Part shown: positions 8,655-16,582 of the stretch, piece by piece
Layout of the letters: the number at the start of each line of letters is the position of its first letter
Position numbering within the stretch: position 1 is the stretch's first letter
Assembly: GCF_001698225.1 (NCBI RefSeq)
Contig: NZ_CP016594.1
Location: 3,348,001 to 3,412,000, forward strand
Length of the DNA stretch: 64,000 nt
DNA from: Gordonia terrae
GTDB lineage: Bacteria; Actinomycetota; Actinomycetes; Mycobacteriales; Mycobacteriaceae
Direction of reading: 5' to 3'
Notes under the pieces: generated by a model
What the model saw: the letters and a program-made list of their open reading frames with translations, nothing else
What the model was told of the DNA's origin: nothing
The model's database searches: none
Translations under genes and position numbers: made by a program

Positions 8655-9292
8655 CGGCGATGGACTTCACCGGTTTCCCCGAGGCCGCACTCGACTTCTA
8701 CGACGACCTGGAGATAGACAACTCCAAGGTGTTCTGGGAGGACCACAAGGACGTCTACCGCTCGGCGGTCGCCGAGCCCATGAGGGCCCTGACCGACGCG
8801 TTGGCCGACGAGTTCGGTCCGGCCAAGATCTTCCGGCCACATCGCGATGTCCGATTCTCGAAGGACAAGACACCGTTCAAGACCCATCAGGGCGCGTTCG
8901 TCGCCGTGGCCCCGGCCACCGGGTACTACGTCCAGATCGGTGCTCCGGGTGTCCGGGTCGGCGCCGGCTTCTACGAGGCGTCCCCGGCCCGGCTCGCCGA
9001 GCTGCGGAAGTCCATCGACCACGACCGCAGCGGACCGGAGCTCGAGAGGATTCTCCGGCGGCTCACGAAGGACGGCTGGGAGATCGCCGGGGACCGGCTC
9101 AAGACCGCGCCACGTGGATACGACGTCTCCCATCCGCGGATCGAACTGCTTCGCCACCGGTCGTTGTCGGTCGGCCGGGACTACGGATTCGACGAGATCA
9201 TCCACTCGCCGGAACTCGTGGATCGCATACGCCGTGACTGGCGGGCGACTGTCCCCTTCGTCGAGTGGACAGCGATCCGCATGAACAGCTGA
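8651..9292 (+). CDS. DUF2461 family protein
   Basis: A 213-residue protein with the DUF2461 (TIGR02453) pattern: an N-terminal FxGFP start, the NSKVFWEDHKDVY segment (about 24-36), FRPHRDVRFSKDKTPFKTH (about 61-79) and a terminal region ending in FVEWTA. The family is widespread in bacteria and its biochemical role is not established. The gene overlaps the CHAP gene by ATGA, so the two are co-expressed. Translation could begin at ATG 8651 or at ATG 8660, three codons later. Confidence 0.88.
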   Translation: MTAMDFTGFPEAALDFYDDLEIDNSKVFWEDHKDVYRSAVAEPMRALTDALADEFGPAKIFRPHRDVRFSKDKTPFKTHQGAFVAVAPATGYYVQIGAPGVRVGAGFYEASPARLAELRKSIDHDRSGPELERILRRLTKDGWEIAGDRLKTAPRGYDVSHPRIELLRHRSLSVGRDYGFDEIIHSPELVDRIRRDWRATVPFVEWTAIRMNS

Positions 9293-9457
9293 CGCCGTAC
9301 CGCTCGGGCGGTTCGTGCTGGTCCACCCGGACCAATTCACGACGAGTTCTCCGGTTTGGCGCGCGCATGCGGATGCGGCGGGGTGATACTTGCGCCGACC
9401 GCGTCCGAGATCACACCCAGCGTCTCGGACGATCACGAGTACCGGGGCGGACGGCCG

Positions 9458-10873
9458 ATGACGACCCTTTCCGACGGCATCGCCGCCGAGCTCGACGCCG
9501 CGCTGGCGGGGCGCGTGCATCGACCCGGGTCCGCCGGATATCGAGAGTCACTGTCGCGCATCTTCTTTCCCGACGCGTCCCGACGCACTCCGCCATGTGT
9601 GGTGCACCCCCGGGACACCTCGGACGTGGCCACGGCCATGCGGATCGTCTCGGCCGGCGGTGGTCGCGTCACCGCCCGTGGGGGCGGACTCAGCTCCACC
9701 TGCGTCGACGACTCCGCCGTGCTGATGGACCTGTCGGTTCATCTCACCCGGATCGACGCCCACGACGGCCGCGTCCGGGTCCAGGGCGGCGCCACCGTCG
9801 GCGCGGTGCTCGAGGCACTGACCGGGTCCGGGCGGGTCATCCCGGTGGGCATCGTCGGTCTGGCCGGGTTCGGCCTCGCCACGCGCGGCGGCATCGGATA
9901 CCTCACGCGGAGCGCCGGACTCACCCTCGACCATCTCGTCGAGGTCGAACTCGTCCGGCCCGACGGCGAGGTGGTCCGGCTCGACGCGGACAGCACGGGC
10001 ACCGAGGCCGACCTGTGGTGGGCGGTGCGCGGATGTGCCCCGAGCTTCGGCGTGGTCACCGCGGCGGAACTGCGCACGGTGGCGCAGGGCCCGGTGCACA
10101 TCGACCGTGCGGTGGTCGAACTCGATGCGCTGGCCGACTACTTCGCGGTCGCGCCCACACTCCCCCGACACACGACGATGGGCGCGGTCCTCGGGTACGG
10201 CGCCGACGACGACGAGCCCGCGCTTCTGGTCTACACCGCGTGCCGTGGTTCCCGGGCGGCCGACCTCGCCGAGGCACGCGAAGCCACCGACGCCGTCGTG
10301 GCCGGTTCCACCCGTCCGCCCCGCTTCCGGTCGCAGACCACGGGTCGCTATCTGAGCGGGTTGCCCGAATTCGCGCACCCCGGTCCGGGCGGCACCGACC
10401 CGCCGCCCATCCGGGCACCCGGCCCCGGCACGTCGTCGGAACGCGGGCACTTCTTCGGGAAGTCGGTGTTCGTCGGCCCGACGCTCGGGGACGACGTCGC
10501 CGACGGATTGCGGAACGCGATCACCGCCGCCCCGACCCGGGCGTGCCGTATCGATTTCCAGCACACCGGCGGCGCCCTCACCGACGTCGACGACGCGAGC
10601 ACCGCCTTCTGGGGCCGTGGCGCCGAGTGGAACGTCCCGCTGAACGCCATCTGGTCCGACGACGCCGCCACCGATCGGTGCGAGGCCTGGGCCCGCGCCG
10701 CCCTCGATGTGCTGGCCGCGGACACCATCGGCGTCTACAGCGTCGAGCTCCGGCCCGGATTCGCCGAGACCGAGCGGGAGACCGAAGCGGCATTCGGCGG
10801 CAATCTCGCGCGACTCCGACGACTGCGGGACCACATCGACCCCGGTCGGGCACTGGGGGTTCTGCCGCTCTGA
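9458..10873 (+). CDS. FAD-linked oxidase (VAO/berberine-bridge-like)
   Basis: A 471-residue cytoplasmic oxidoreductase. The N-terminal half is an FAD_binding_4 (PCMH-type) domain with TARGGGLSS (about 69-77), VQGGATVGAVLEAL and GLATRGGIGYLTRSAGLTLD (about 145-164). The C-terminal end is BBE-like (ELRPGFAETE and DHIDPGRALG). The histidine that carries covalent FAD in many relatives (RGGGHS) is Leu here (RGGGLS), so 8-alpha-histidyl linkage at this site is not possible. ATG 9458 was chosen; an upstream in-frame extension to 9356 lacks a ribosome site. It is the first gene of the five-gene cassette ending at 15628. The substrate is unknown. Confidence 0.83.
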   Translation: MTTLSDGIAAELDAALAGRVHRPGSAGYRESLSRIFFPDASRRTPPCVVHPRDTSDVATAMRIVSAGGGRVTARGGGLSSTCVDDSAVLMDLSVHLTRIDAHDGRVRVQGGATVGAVLEALTGSGRVIPVGIVGLAGFGLATRGGIGYLTRSAGLTLDHLVEVELVRPDGEVVRLDADSTGTEADLWWAVRGCAPSFGVVTAAELRTVAQGPVHIDRAVVELDALADYFAVAPTLPRHTTMGAVLGYGADDDEPALLVYTACRGSRAADLAEAREATDAVVAGSTRPPRFRSQTTGRYLSGLPEFAHPGPGGTDPPPIRAPGPGTSSERGHFFGKSVFVGPTLGDDVADGLRNAITAAPTRACRIDFQHTGGALTDVDDASTAFWGRGAEWNVPLNAIWSDDAATDRCEAWARAALDVLAADTIGVYSVELRPGFAETERETEAAFGGNLARLRRLRDHIDPGRALGVLPL

Positions 10874-10907
10874 TCGCCCACCCGCCCGAGACCACGCCGG
10901 AGGACCC

Positions 10908-11903
10908 ATGACCAACGAGATCTCCCGCCCCGAGACGGGGCGGAAGTCCGGAGCCCCCGAGGGCGCCGCGACCCTCATCATCGGCCAACGCGTCCATCCG
11001 GGTATGGATGATCGCTACCGGGAGTGGTTCGGGAAGATCGAGACCGCGGCGGCCCGGTTTCCCGGCTTCGTCGGCTCGAAGCTGCGGGCGCCGGATCCCA
11101 GCCAACCGGACTGGACGGCGATCTACGGATTCGACTCGGTCGGCCACCTCCAGGACTGGCTCAACAGCGCCACCCGGCTCGACCTCGTCGACGAGGGCAA
11201 ACCCCTCTTCGACGGTCCGGCCACCGCCCAGGTCCTGGCGCCGGGCACCGCCGAGCCGGAGACCCTCGTCACCGTCGTGGTGTCGCACCGGGTCGCCGAG
11301 TCCAAGGTCGACGACTTCCTGACGTGGCAGCGACAGGTCGACGCCGCCGAGCACCGATTCCCCGGCTTCCGCGGCACGGAATTGTTCCGGCCGATCCCCG
11401 GCGTTCAAGAGGACTGGACGATCTCGTACCGCTTCGACACCGCCGAGCACCTCGACGCCTGGCTGACATCCGGAGAGCGTGCCCAACTCCTCGCCGAGGC
11501 CGAGTACTTCGGCGACTTCACCCTTCGCCGGATCGACCACTCCTTCGGCAACTGGTTCTCCCACGGCGGGGATGACGCTCCACCACCGTCGAATGTCAAG
11601 ACCTCCGTGGCGGTCTGGGTCGGCCTCTACCCCACGGTGGTGTTCCTCACCCTGATGACGGCGCCGCTGGGAATGCCGTTGTGGCTGGGCATGTTGATCG
11701 GAAACCTGTTGTCCAGCTTCGCGATGAGTTATCTCACGATGCCGTACTACGTGAACCGGGTGCTCGGCTGGTGGCTGCAACCGAAGTCGACGGCGCCTCA
11801 ACCCCGGACCAACCTCCGGGGCGCGTTGCTCATCATCGCACTGAACGCGGCCTGGGTCGCGATCTTCTACCTGATCACGGTCCAGTTCTGGACACTCCCG
11901 TGA
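10908..11903 (+). CDS. Duplicated ABM-domain membrane protein (COG3224-like)
   Basis: A 331-residue protein with two antibiotic-biosynthesis-monooxygenase-type ferredoxin-like domains in tandem (about 20-110 and 118-215). Each carries a repeated pattern such as RFPGFVGSKL / RFPGFRGTEL and DWTAIYGFDSVGHLQDWL / DWTISYRFDTAEHLDAWL. Residues 225-331 hold about three membrane helices (VAVWVGLYPTVVFLTLM, LWLGMLIGNLLSSFAMSYL and a last helix near IIALNAAWVAIFYLI). The architecture matches the uncharacterised COG3224 group. GGAGGA stands 4 bases before ATG 10908. A paralogue of the same design (14643-15628) closes the cassette. The catalytic role is not known; ABM proteins often oxygenate quinone-like or aromatic substrates. 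Confidence 0.82.
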   Translation: MTNEISRPETGRKSGAPEGAATLIIGQRVHPGMDDRYREWFGKIETAAARFPGFVGSKLRAPDPSQPDWTAIYGFDSVGHLQDWLNSATRLDLVDEGKPLFDGPATAQVLAPGTAEPETLVTVVVSHRVAESKVDDFLTWQRQVDAAEHRFPGFRGTELFRPIPGVQEDWTISYRFDTAEHLDAWLTSGERAQLLAEAEYFGDFTLRRIDHSFGNWFSHGGDDAPPPSNVKTSVAVWVGLYPTVVFLTLMTAPLGMPLWLGMLIGNLLSSFAMSYLTMPYYVNRVLGWWLQPKSTAPQPRTNLRGALLIIALNAAWVAIFYLITVQFWTLP

Positions 11904-11913
11904 GTGCGTCGCC

Positions 11914-13167
11914 GTGACAACCGGTGTCGCCGGGCCTCGCCCCGGTCGGATCGTGGGCATCCTCCTGTGCGTTGTCCCGCTCAGCCAGATCCCCCTCGAC
12001 ATCTACACGCCGGCGATGCCCGACATGGTGACCGACCTGTCGTCCACCTCGACGGCAGTCCAGGCCACCGTCACCGCCTACATGGTCGGTCTCGCAGTGG
12101 GTTTCGTACCCGTCGGGGTGCTGGCCGACACGTGGGGACGGAAGCGGGTTCTGACAGCCTGCATGGGCGTGACGATCGTCGCCGGCCTCGTCTGTGCGGC
12201 GGCGACGACAGTGCCGATGCTGCTCGGTGCCCGCTTCGTCCAAGGGCTGGGCGCATGCGCGTGCATGGTCCTGGGTTACGCCGTTGCCGCCGACTGTTTC
12301 CGCGGCAGGAAACTGACCTCGGTCGCCGGATTGCTGGGTGCCGCCTGGGGTCTCGCACCGGTCGTCGCGCCAGCCGTCGGCGGTGTGCTGGCCCAGTTCC
12401 TGACCTGGCGACTCATCTTCGTCCTGACCGCGGCGATGACCCTCCTGGTCGGCATCGTGGTCGTGATGGCCCTGCCCGAGACGCTCGCCCCGGGCGACCG
12501 TGTCCCCGTCGATGTGCGCGCCACGTCCCGGACCTCCGTCTCGATCATCACCCACCCCGTCTTCGCCTGCTTCGTCGTCGTTTTCGGGTTGATGGCGGCG
12601 GCCCAACTCGCCTTCGGCGTCGCGGGCCCGTTCCTCTATCAGTCCGAGCTCGGATTCACGCCGGCCGCATACGGTCTGATCGCCCTGTGTGTGGGCGCGG
12701 CGAATCTCGTCGGCGAACTGGGGTGCAGCTACTTCGCCACCCGGACGTCGACGCGTCGGCTCGCGTACGGCGCCTTCGCCCTGTTCGGCGCCGGCACCGC
12801 GGTGATCCTGACATCGGCACTCACCGTCGGTTCCGATGCGTGGGCCCTGACGATCGGCGCCGCGCTCGCCCTGGCCGGATGCGGCATACTGTGCCCGCAG
12901 ATGTACGGCCTCGCTCTGGGACTGTTCACCAGGAACCTGGGGCTGGTCGGCGGGATCGCCACCGCCGCCTCGTATCTGATCGTCTCGGCGGCGCTGACCC
13001 TCGTGGGCGTCCTCCCTGAGACCTCTCCCGCTCCGCTGGGCTGGCTGTACGCCGGCTGCGGACTGGCCGGGGTCCTCCTCCTCGGGTGGGCGACGTCGGC
13101 CCGACACCGAACCGAACACCCTACCTTCCCTCAGACGCCGAGACTCACCGACCCACAACGCCTCTGA
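11914..13167 (+). CDS. MFS transporter, Bcr/CflA drug-resistance type
   Basis: A 417-residue major-facilitator protein with 12 predicted membrane helices. The N-terminal QIPLDIYTPAMPDM segment (about 25-38) and the helix 2-3 loop GVLADTWGRKRV (about 68-79) are typical of the Bcr/CflA drug:H+ antiporter branch. The long charged loop near 195-210 marks the centre between the two halves. The start is GTG 11914, ten bases after the previous stop. In the cassette it probably exports a product, a toxic intermediate or an antibiotic-like substrate. This is inference from family and position. Confidence 0.86.
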   Translation: MTTGVAGPRPGRIVGILLCVVPLSQIPLDIYTPAMPDMVTDLSSTSTAVQATVTAYMVGLAVGFVPVGVLADTWGRKRVLTACMGVTIVAGLVCAAATTVPMLLGARFVQGLGACACMVLGYAVAADCFRGRKLTSVAGLLGAAWGLAPVVAPAVGGVLAQFLTWRLIFVLTAAMTLLVGIVVVMALPETLAPGDRVPVDVRATSRTSVSIITHPVFACFVVVFGLMAAAQLAFGVAGPFLYQSELGFTPAAYGLIALCVGAANLVGELGCSYFATRTSTRRLAYGAFALFGAGTAVILTSALTVGSDAWALTIGAALALAGCGILCPQMYGLALGLFTRNLGLVGGIATAASYLIVSAALTLVGVLPETSPAPLGWLYAGCGLAGVLLLGWATSARHRTEHPTFPQTPRLTDPQRL

Positions 13168-13211
13168 CCTCCCGAACGCAACGACCGCACCACATCAACC
13201 GAGGAGCACCG

Positions 13212-14609
13212 ATGACCGACACCGTCCACTACGGGCACATCTTCCATCTGGCCGGCAGTCCTGCCGTCACCGAGGCGGTCGACGCACTCGTCTCGATACC
13301 CGACGGGGCGCTGGTCGTCGGCGACGACGGCACGGTCAAGTTCGCCGGCGAGAAAGCCGATGTCCCGGACGAATTCGCATCGGCGGAGTCCCACGACCAC
13401 CCCGGCGGGTACCTCATCCCGGGTTTCGTCGACACCCACATCCACTTCCCGCAGACCTACGCCGGCGACTCCTACGGCGGCGGGCAGCTGCTCGAATGGC
13501 TCAATCTCTGCATCTTCCCGTCCGAATCCAAGTTCGCCGACCCTGAATTCGCCCAGGCCGCCGCGGTCGAGTTCACCAGCCGTCGGGTCGCCGCGGGGAC
13601 GACCGCCATGATGGTGTTCGGTTCCGCCTTCCCCCACGCCCAGGACTCCCTGTTCACCGAGACCCAGAAGGCCGGACTGCGTATCGTGGCCGGCCGCGGA
13701 ATCCAGACCGTCGGTGGTGACACCGCCAAGCCGCTGCTGACCTCGGAGGAAGAGGCGATCCGCCTCACCAGGGCCGAGATCGACAAGTGGCACGCCGCCG
13801 ACACCGGCGACTACCGCACCGCGTTGCTGCACGTCGCGATCGTGCCGCGGTTCTCCCTGTCGGTGACCACCGAGACGCTGAAGAACCTCGGCGACCTGTA
13901 CGACGAATACCGGGACCGAGGCGTCTACGTCCACAGCCACCTCAACGAGAACAACCGACCCGGAACCGGGGAGGTCGACACCACCAAGGAGGTCTACCAG
14001 GTCGACTCCTACCTCGACACCTACGACGGCAAGTTCCTGCCCGGATCGCAGGTCGGCGGCAAGAGCCTGCTCGGTCCGCGGACCATCCTCGCGCACTGCG
14101 TGCACTGCCAGGATGCGGAGCTGGCGCGCATGGCCGAGACCGGCACCTCGATCTCGCACTGTCCGGTGTCCCAGTTGTTCCTCGGGTCGGGCACGATGCC
14201 GTGGAAGCGCACGGTTGCGGCGGGTGTGAACATCTCCGCCGGAACCGATTTCGGCGGCGGCGACGAATGGCTGATCCCGCGCGTCCTCGGCGACGCGTTC
14301 AAGCAGCACATCACCGAACCCGGAGACGCCGGGGTGTCGATGCACCCGGCCGAGATGCTGTTCATCGGAACCGTCGGGGGCGCCCGCGCGCTCGACATGG
14401 AGGACCGCTTCGGCAACTTCGATCAGGGCAAGGAGGCCGATTTCCTCGTCATCGAACCCGTGGACGCCCTGAAGTCGACGCTGGACAACGCCGTCCGTTC
14501 CGACGATGCCGATCTCGCTCGCGACCAGACCCTGTTCGGCCTGTTGATGGGCCTCCGCGAATCATCCATCGCCGAGGTCTACGTCCAGGGGCGTCGGGTC
14601 ACCGTCTGA
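13212..14609 (+). CDS. guaD: Guanine deaminase-like amidohydrolase
   Basis: A 465-residue metal-dependent amidohydrolase. The metal and substrate motifs of guanine deaminase are present: PGFVDTHIHFPQ (about 79-90), GRGIQTVGG, VHSHLNEN (about 242-249), LAHCVHC (about 298-304) and GTDFGGG for the final Asp. Within known families this is closest to guanine deaminase (guanine to xanthine plus ammonia). Its place between a drug-type exporter and ABM/FAD oxidases leaves open a related purine, pterin or other heteroaromatic substrate. ATG 13212 follows GAGGAG at 7-8 bases. It lies 44 bases after the MFS gene and is followed directly by the second ABM gene. Confidence 0.85.
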   Translation: MTDTVHYGHIFHLAGSPAVTEAVDALVSIPDGALVVGDDGTVKFAGEKADVPDEFASAESHDHPGGYLIPGFVDTHIHFPQTYAGDSYGGGQLLEWLNLCIFPSESKFADPEFAQAAAVEFTSRRVAAGTTAMMVFGSAFPHAQDSLFTETQKAGLRIVAGRGIQTVGGDTAKPLLTSEEEAIRLTRAEIDKWHAADTGDYRTALLHVAIVPRFSLSVTTETLKNLGDLYDEYRDRGVYVHSHLNENNRPGTGEVDTTKEVYQVDSYLDTYDGKFLPGSQVGGKSLLGPRTILAHCVHCQDAELARMAETGTSISHCPVSQLFLGSGTMPWKRTVAAGVNISAGTDFGGGDEWLIPRVLGDAFKQHITEPGDAGVSMHPAEMLFIGTVGGARALDMEDRFGNFDQGKEADFLVIEPVDALKSTLDNAVRSDDADLARDQTLFGLLMGLRESSIAEVYVQGRRVTV

Positions 14610-14642
14610 CCGGCCACCGGAACACTCGCCGGCAGGAGACGA

Positions 14643-15628
14643 TCGTCACCACACACGACGCCACCGACACCGCAGGCACCACCGCGATCATCGCGGTGTC
14701 GGTCTTCCACGCCGGCACCAACGGCGATTTCGCGGAGTGGGCCGCGACGCTGGCCGCCTCGGCAACCGATTCCGCCGGCTGCCTGGGCGTCGCGATATCG
14801 GCGGTGACCGACGGACATTTCGATCCGGCGGTCGCGGCCACGTTCGTCGACGAGGACGCCTTGGACCGGTGGCTCGCCGGTCCGGGACACCGGTCTGCGC
14901 TCGAGGCCGGACGAGCGCGCGGTTGGCTACCGGCGACGCCCGTCCTCGAGCTCGTCGACGGACAGTCGCCGCCGCCCGGAGTCGGCGCGTTCCGGCACGA
15001 CATCGTCGCCGGCGCGGTCGGCGACTTCGTCGCGGCGCAACACGTGTTGACCGATGCGGCAAGCGGCTTCGGCGGCTACGAGGGCACCGCCCTGTTCGTC
15101 GACGACGAACGCGAGACGTCGCTGTCGGTGTTGCGGTTTCGCACGGACCGTCAGCTGGCGGCCTGGGTGTCGTCGAGCCGACGCAGCGAAGCCCTCGCCG
15201 GGCTGCGTTCGAGTCTCACCCACGATTTCGAGACGATGGCCAGCACGACGGCCTTCGGCACCACCGTGCGCACCGACCGCGGCCGGATACTGCAGACGCC
15301 GAACTGGAAGTCGGCGATGATGGTGCTGCTGGTGCTGTACCCGACGGTGATGACACTCTCGAGGTTCCTCGGCCCGACCCTCGATCGCCTCGGCGCGGAA
15401 CCGTGGCTGGCGCTGTGGCTGAGTCAGGTGGTCAGCGTCTCGCTCATGCAGTGGTGGCTGATGCCGTGGGCGTCCCGCCCCTTCCGGCGGTTCCTCGATC
15501 CGGTCGACGGGAACAACTGGCGCAGCAACATCGCCGGAGCGGGCACGATCCTGGCGCTCTACCTGATATGCCTGACGGTCTTCGCCAGCGTGACGTGGCT
15601 GCAGTTCTGGGATTTCGCCGACGCCTGA
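14643..15628 (+). CDS. Second ABM-domain membrane protein (COG3224-like), unusual start
   Basis: About 328 residues. Two ABM-like ferredoxin folds (about 15-105 and 115-205) are followed by NWKSAMMVLLVLYPTVM and two more helices, the same design as the protein at 10908-11903. No ATG, GTG or TTG lies in frame near the expected N-terminus. An AGGAG (14633-14637) sits just before ATC (14643) and GTC (14646). The first canonical in-frame start is GTG 14696, which would cut into the first beta strand. CTG 14606 overlaps the guaD stop but lacks a ribosome site. I give 14643 as the best estimate. Either a rare start codon is used, or the base call there is wrong. The frame is intact to the stop at 15628. 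Confidence 0.72.
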
Positions 15629-15635
15629 GTGTTCG

Positions 15636-16043
15636 TCAGTCGACGATCCCGTCCAGGTAGACCCATCGACCATCGAGTCGCGTGAAACGACTGCGCTCGT
15701 GCAGCGATCCCGGTTCCGGTCCTCGTCGGTAATACGCGGTGAAGGTCACCTCGCCCTCGACGTCGAAGGGTGATCCGGCAGCTGTCGACTCGATGTCGAG
15801 GCGATACCAGCGCGTCGACTCGTCCAGATCCAGCGTGTCGGGGCGGGTGTCGGGATGCCAGCTGACCAGCAGATGGTTCCGATCTCCGAGCGCGAAAGCG
15901 GTGAAACGCGAACGCATCAAGGCCTCGGCGGTCGGTGCGGGGCGCTCACCGGCGAGAACGGGTCCGCAACAGTCGCCGAGGACCAGACCCGACAGACACG
16001 GGCACCTCGCGGAGACGTTCCGGTTTACCGATTCACTGGTCAC
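15636..16043 (-). CDS. YchJ-like (UPF0225) protein with SEC-C-type cysteine cluster
   Basis: A 135-residue protein with the N-terminal CPCLSGLVLGDCCGP cysteine cluster (about 14-28), a SEC-C-like zinc-binding motif. It is followed by the YchJ core (SRFTAFALGDRNHLLVSWHP, then VTFTAYYR and RWVYLDG), an NTF2-like fold. The function of YchJ is not established. The GTG start at 16043 follows TAAGAT by 6 bases, a leaderless arrangement. It is convergent with the ABM cassette, with a 7-base gap. Confidence 0.87.
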   Translation of the reverse strand: MTSESVNRNVSARCPCLSGLVLGDCCGPVLAGERPAPTAEALMRSRFTAFALGDRNHLLVSWHPDTRPDTLDLDESTRWYRLDIESTAAGSPFDVEGEVTFTAYYRRGPEPGSLHERSRFTRLDGRWVYLDGIVD

Positions 16044-16049
16044 CTCTCG

Positions 16050-16055
16050 ATCTTA
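16050..16055 (-). promoter_or_regulatory. Leaderless-type -10 element for the YchJ-like gene
   Basis: On the minus strand TAAGAT is followed by six bases (CGAGAG) and the GTG start at 16043. Confidence 0.55.
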
Positions 16056-16138
16056 GGGGTAGACAGGAGGAGCGGCCGTCCGCGCTGCGGACCCACCGCA
16101 CCCCACGCCCGAAGGTTCTCATGATTGGAGCGGTTCCC

Positions 16139-16366
16139 TTGTCGGACAACGTGTATCGAGTCATCGAAGTCGTCGGGTCCTCGGCCTCCGGCACCGATGA
16201 CGCCATCCGGAATGCGATCACCCGCGCCTCGTCGACCGTCAACCATCTCGATTGGTTCGAGGTCACCGAGACCCGCGGCCACATCGAAGACGGTCAGATC
16301 GCCCACTTCCAGGTGACGCTGAAGGTCGGCTTCAAGATCGAAGGCTCCGGCGACGCGACACCGTGA
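16139..16366 (+). CDS. Dodecin (flavin-binding dodecamer subunit)
   Basis: A 75-residue protein with the full dodecin pattern: VYRVIEVVGSS at the N-terminus, DDAIRNAITRAS (helix), LDWFEVTETRGHI (about 38-50) with the flavin-stacking Trp, and FQVTLKVGFKIE at the end. Dodecins assemble as hollow dodecamers that store FMN/FAD or buffer free flavin in the cytoplasm. I choose TTG 16139 as start: GGAG lies 8 bases upstream, and the resulting LSDNVYRV end matches the family length. An ATG at 16121 would add six residues. A hairpin follows the stop. Confidence 0.93.
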   Translation: MSDNVYRVIEVVGSSASGTDDAIRNAITRASSTVNHLDWFEVTETRGHIEDGQIAHFQVTLKVGFKIEGSGDATP

Positions 16367-16373
16367 TCGCCAC

Positions 16374-16416
16374 GGCGCGTTCCACACGGCGGATCTCACA
16401 GCGTGAGGAACGCGCC
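16374..16416 (+). terminator. Hairpin terminator after dodecin
   Basis: Ten-base perfect arms GGCGCGTTCC (16374-16383) and GGAACGCGCC (16407-16416) enclose a loop with its own small stem, TCAC-AGC-GTGA. It starts 8 bases after the dodecin stop. There is no T-run, which is common for actinobacterial terminators. Confidence 0.65.
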
Positions 16417-16525
16417 GGGCCCGGAGGCCAACCGGTCCGTCATCGCCGTCCCCGACCCGCTGCGGCGGTCGAGGCGCGCCGACGGCCCCGTCCGCGTTCG
16501 GCGTGCGCCTCTTCGACACCGAACC

Positions 16526-16531
16526 TAGACT
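16526..16531 (+). promoter_or_regulatory. -10 element of the eutBC promoter
   Basis: TAGACT lies 9 bases before the first of two ATG codons (16541). A transcript from here would begin at about 16538, with essentially no leader before the short upstream reading frame. Confidence 0.5.
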
Positions 16532-16540
16532 TCGGGGACC

Positions 16541-16582
16541 ATGATGCGCGACCACGTCCCTGGGGGCCGGAGTATTCGATGA
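16541..16582 (+). CDS. Possible 13-codon leader peptide upstream of eutB
   Basis: Two tandem ATGs open a frame reading MMRDHVPGGRSIR. Its TGA (16580-16582) overlaps the eutB ATG (16579-16581). The frame begins directly downstream of a TAGACT -10 element. The arrangement suggests that eutB is translated by reinitiation or coupling after this peptide. The peptide has no recognised homology, and the overlap could be fortuitous. The call rests only on geometry. Confidence 0.4.
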   Translation: MMRDHVPGGRSIR

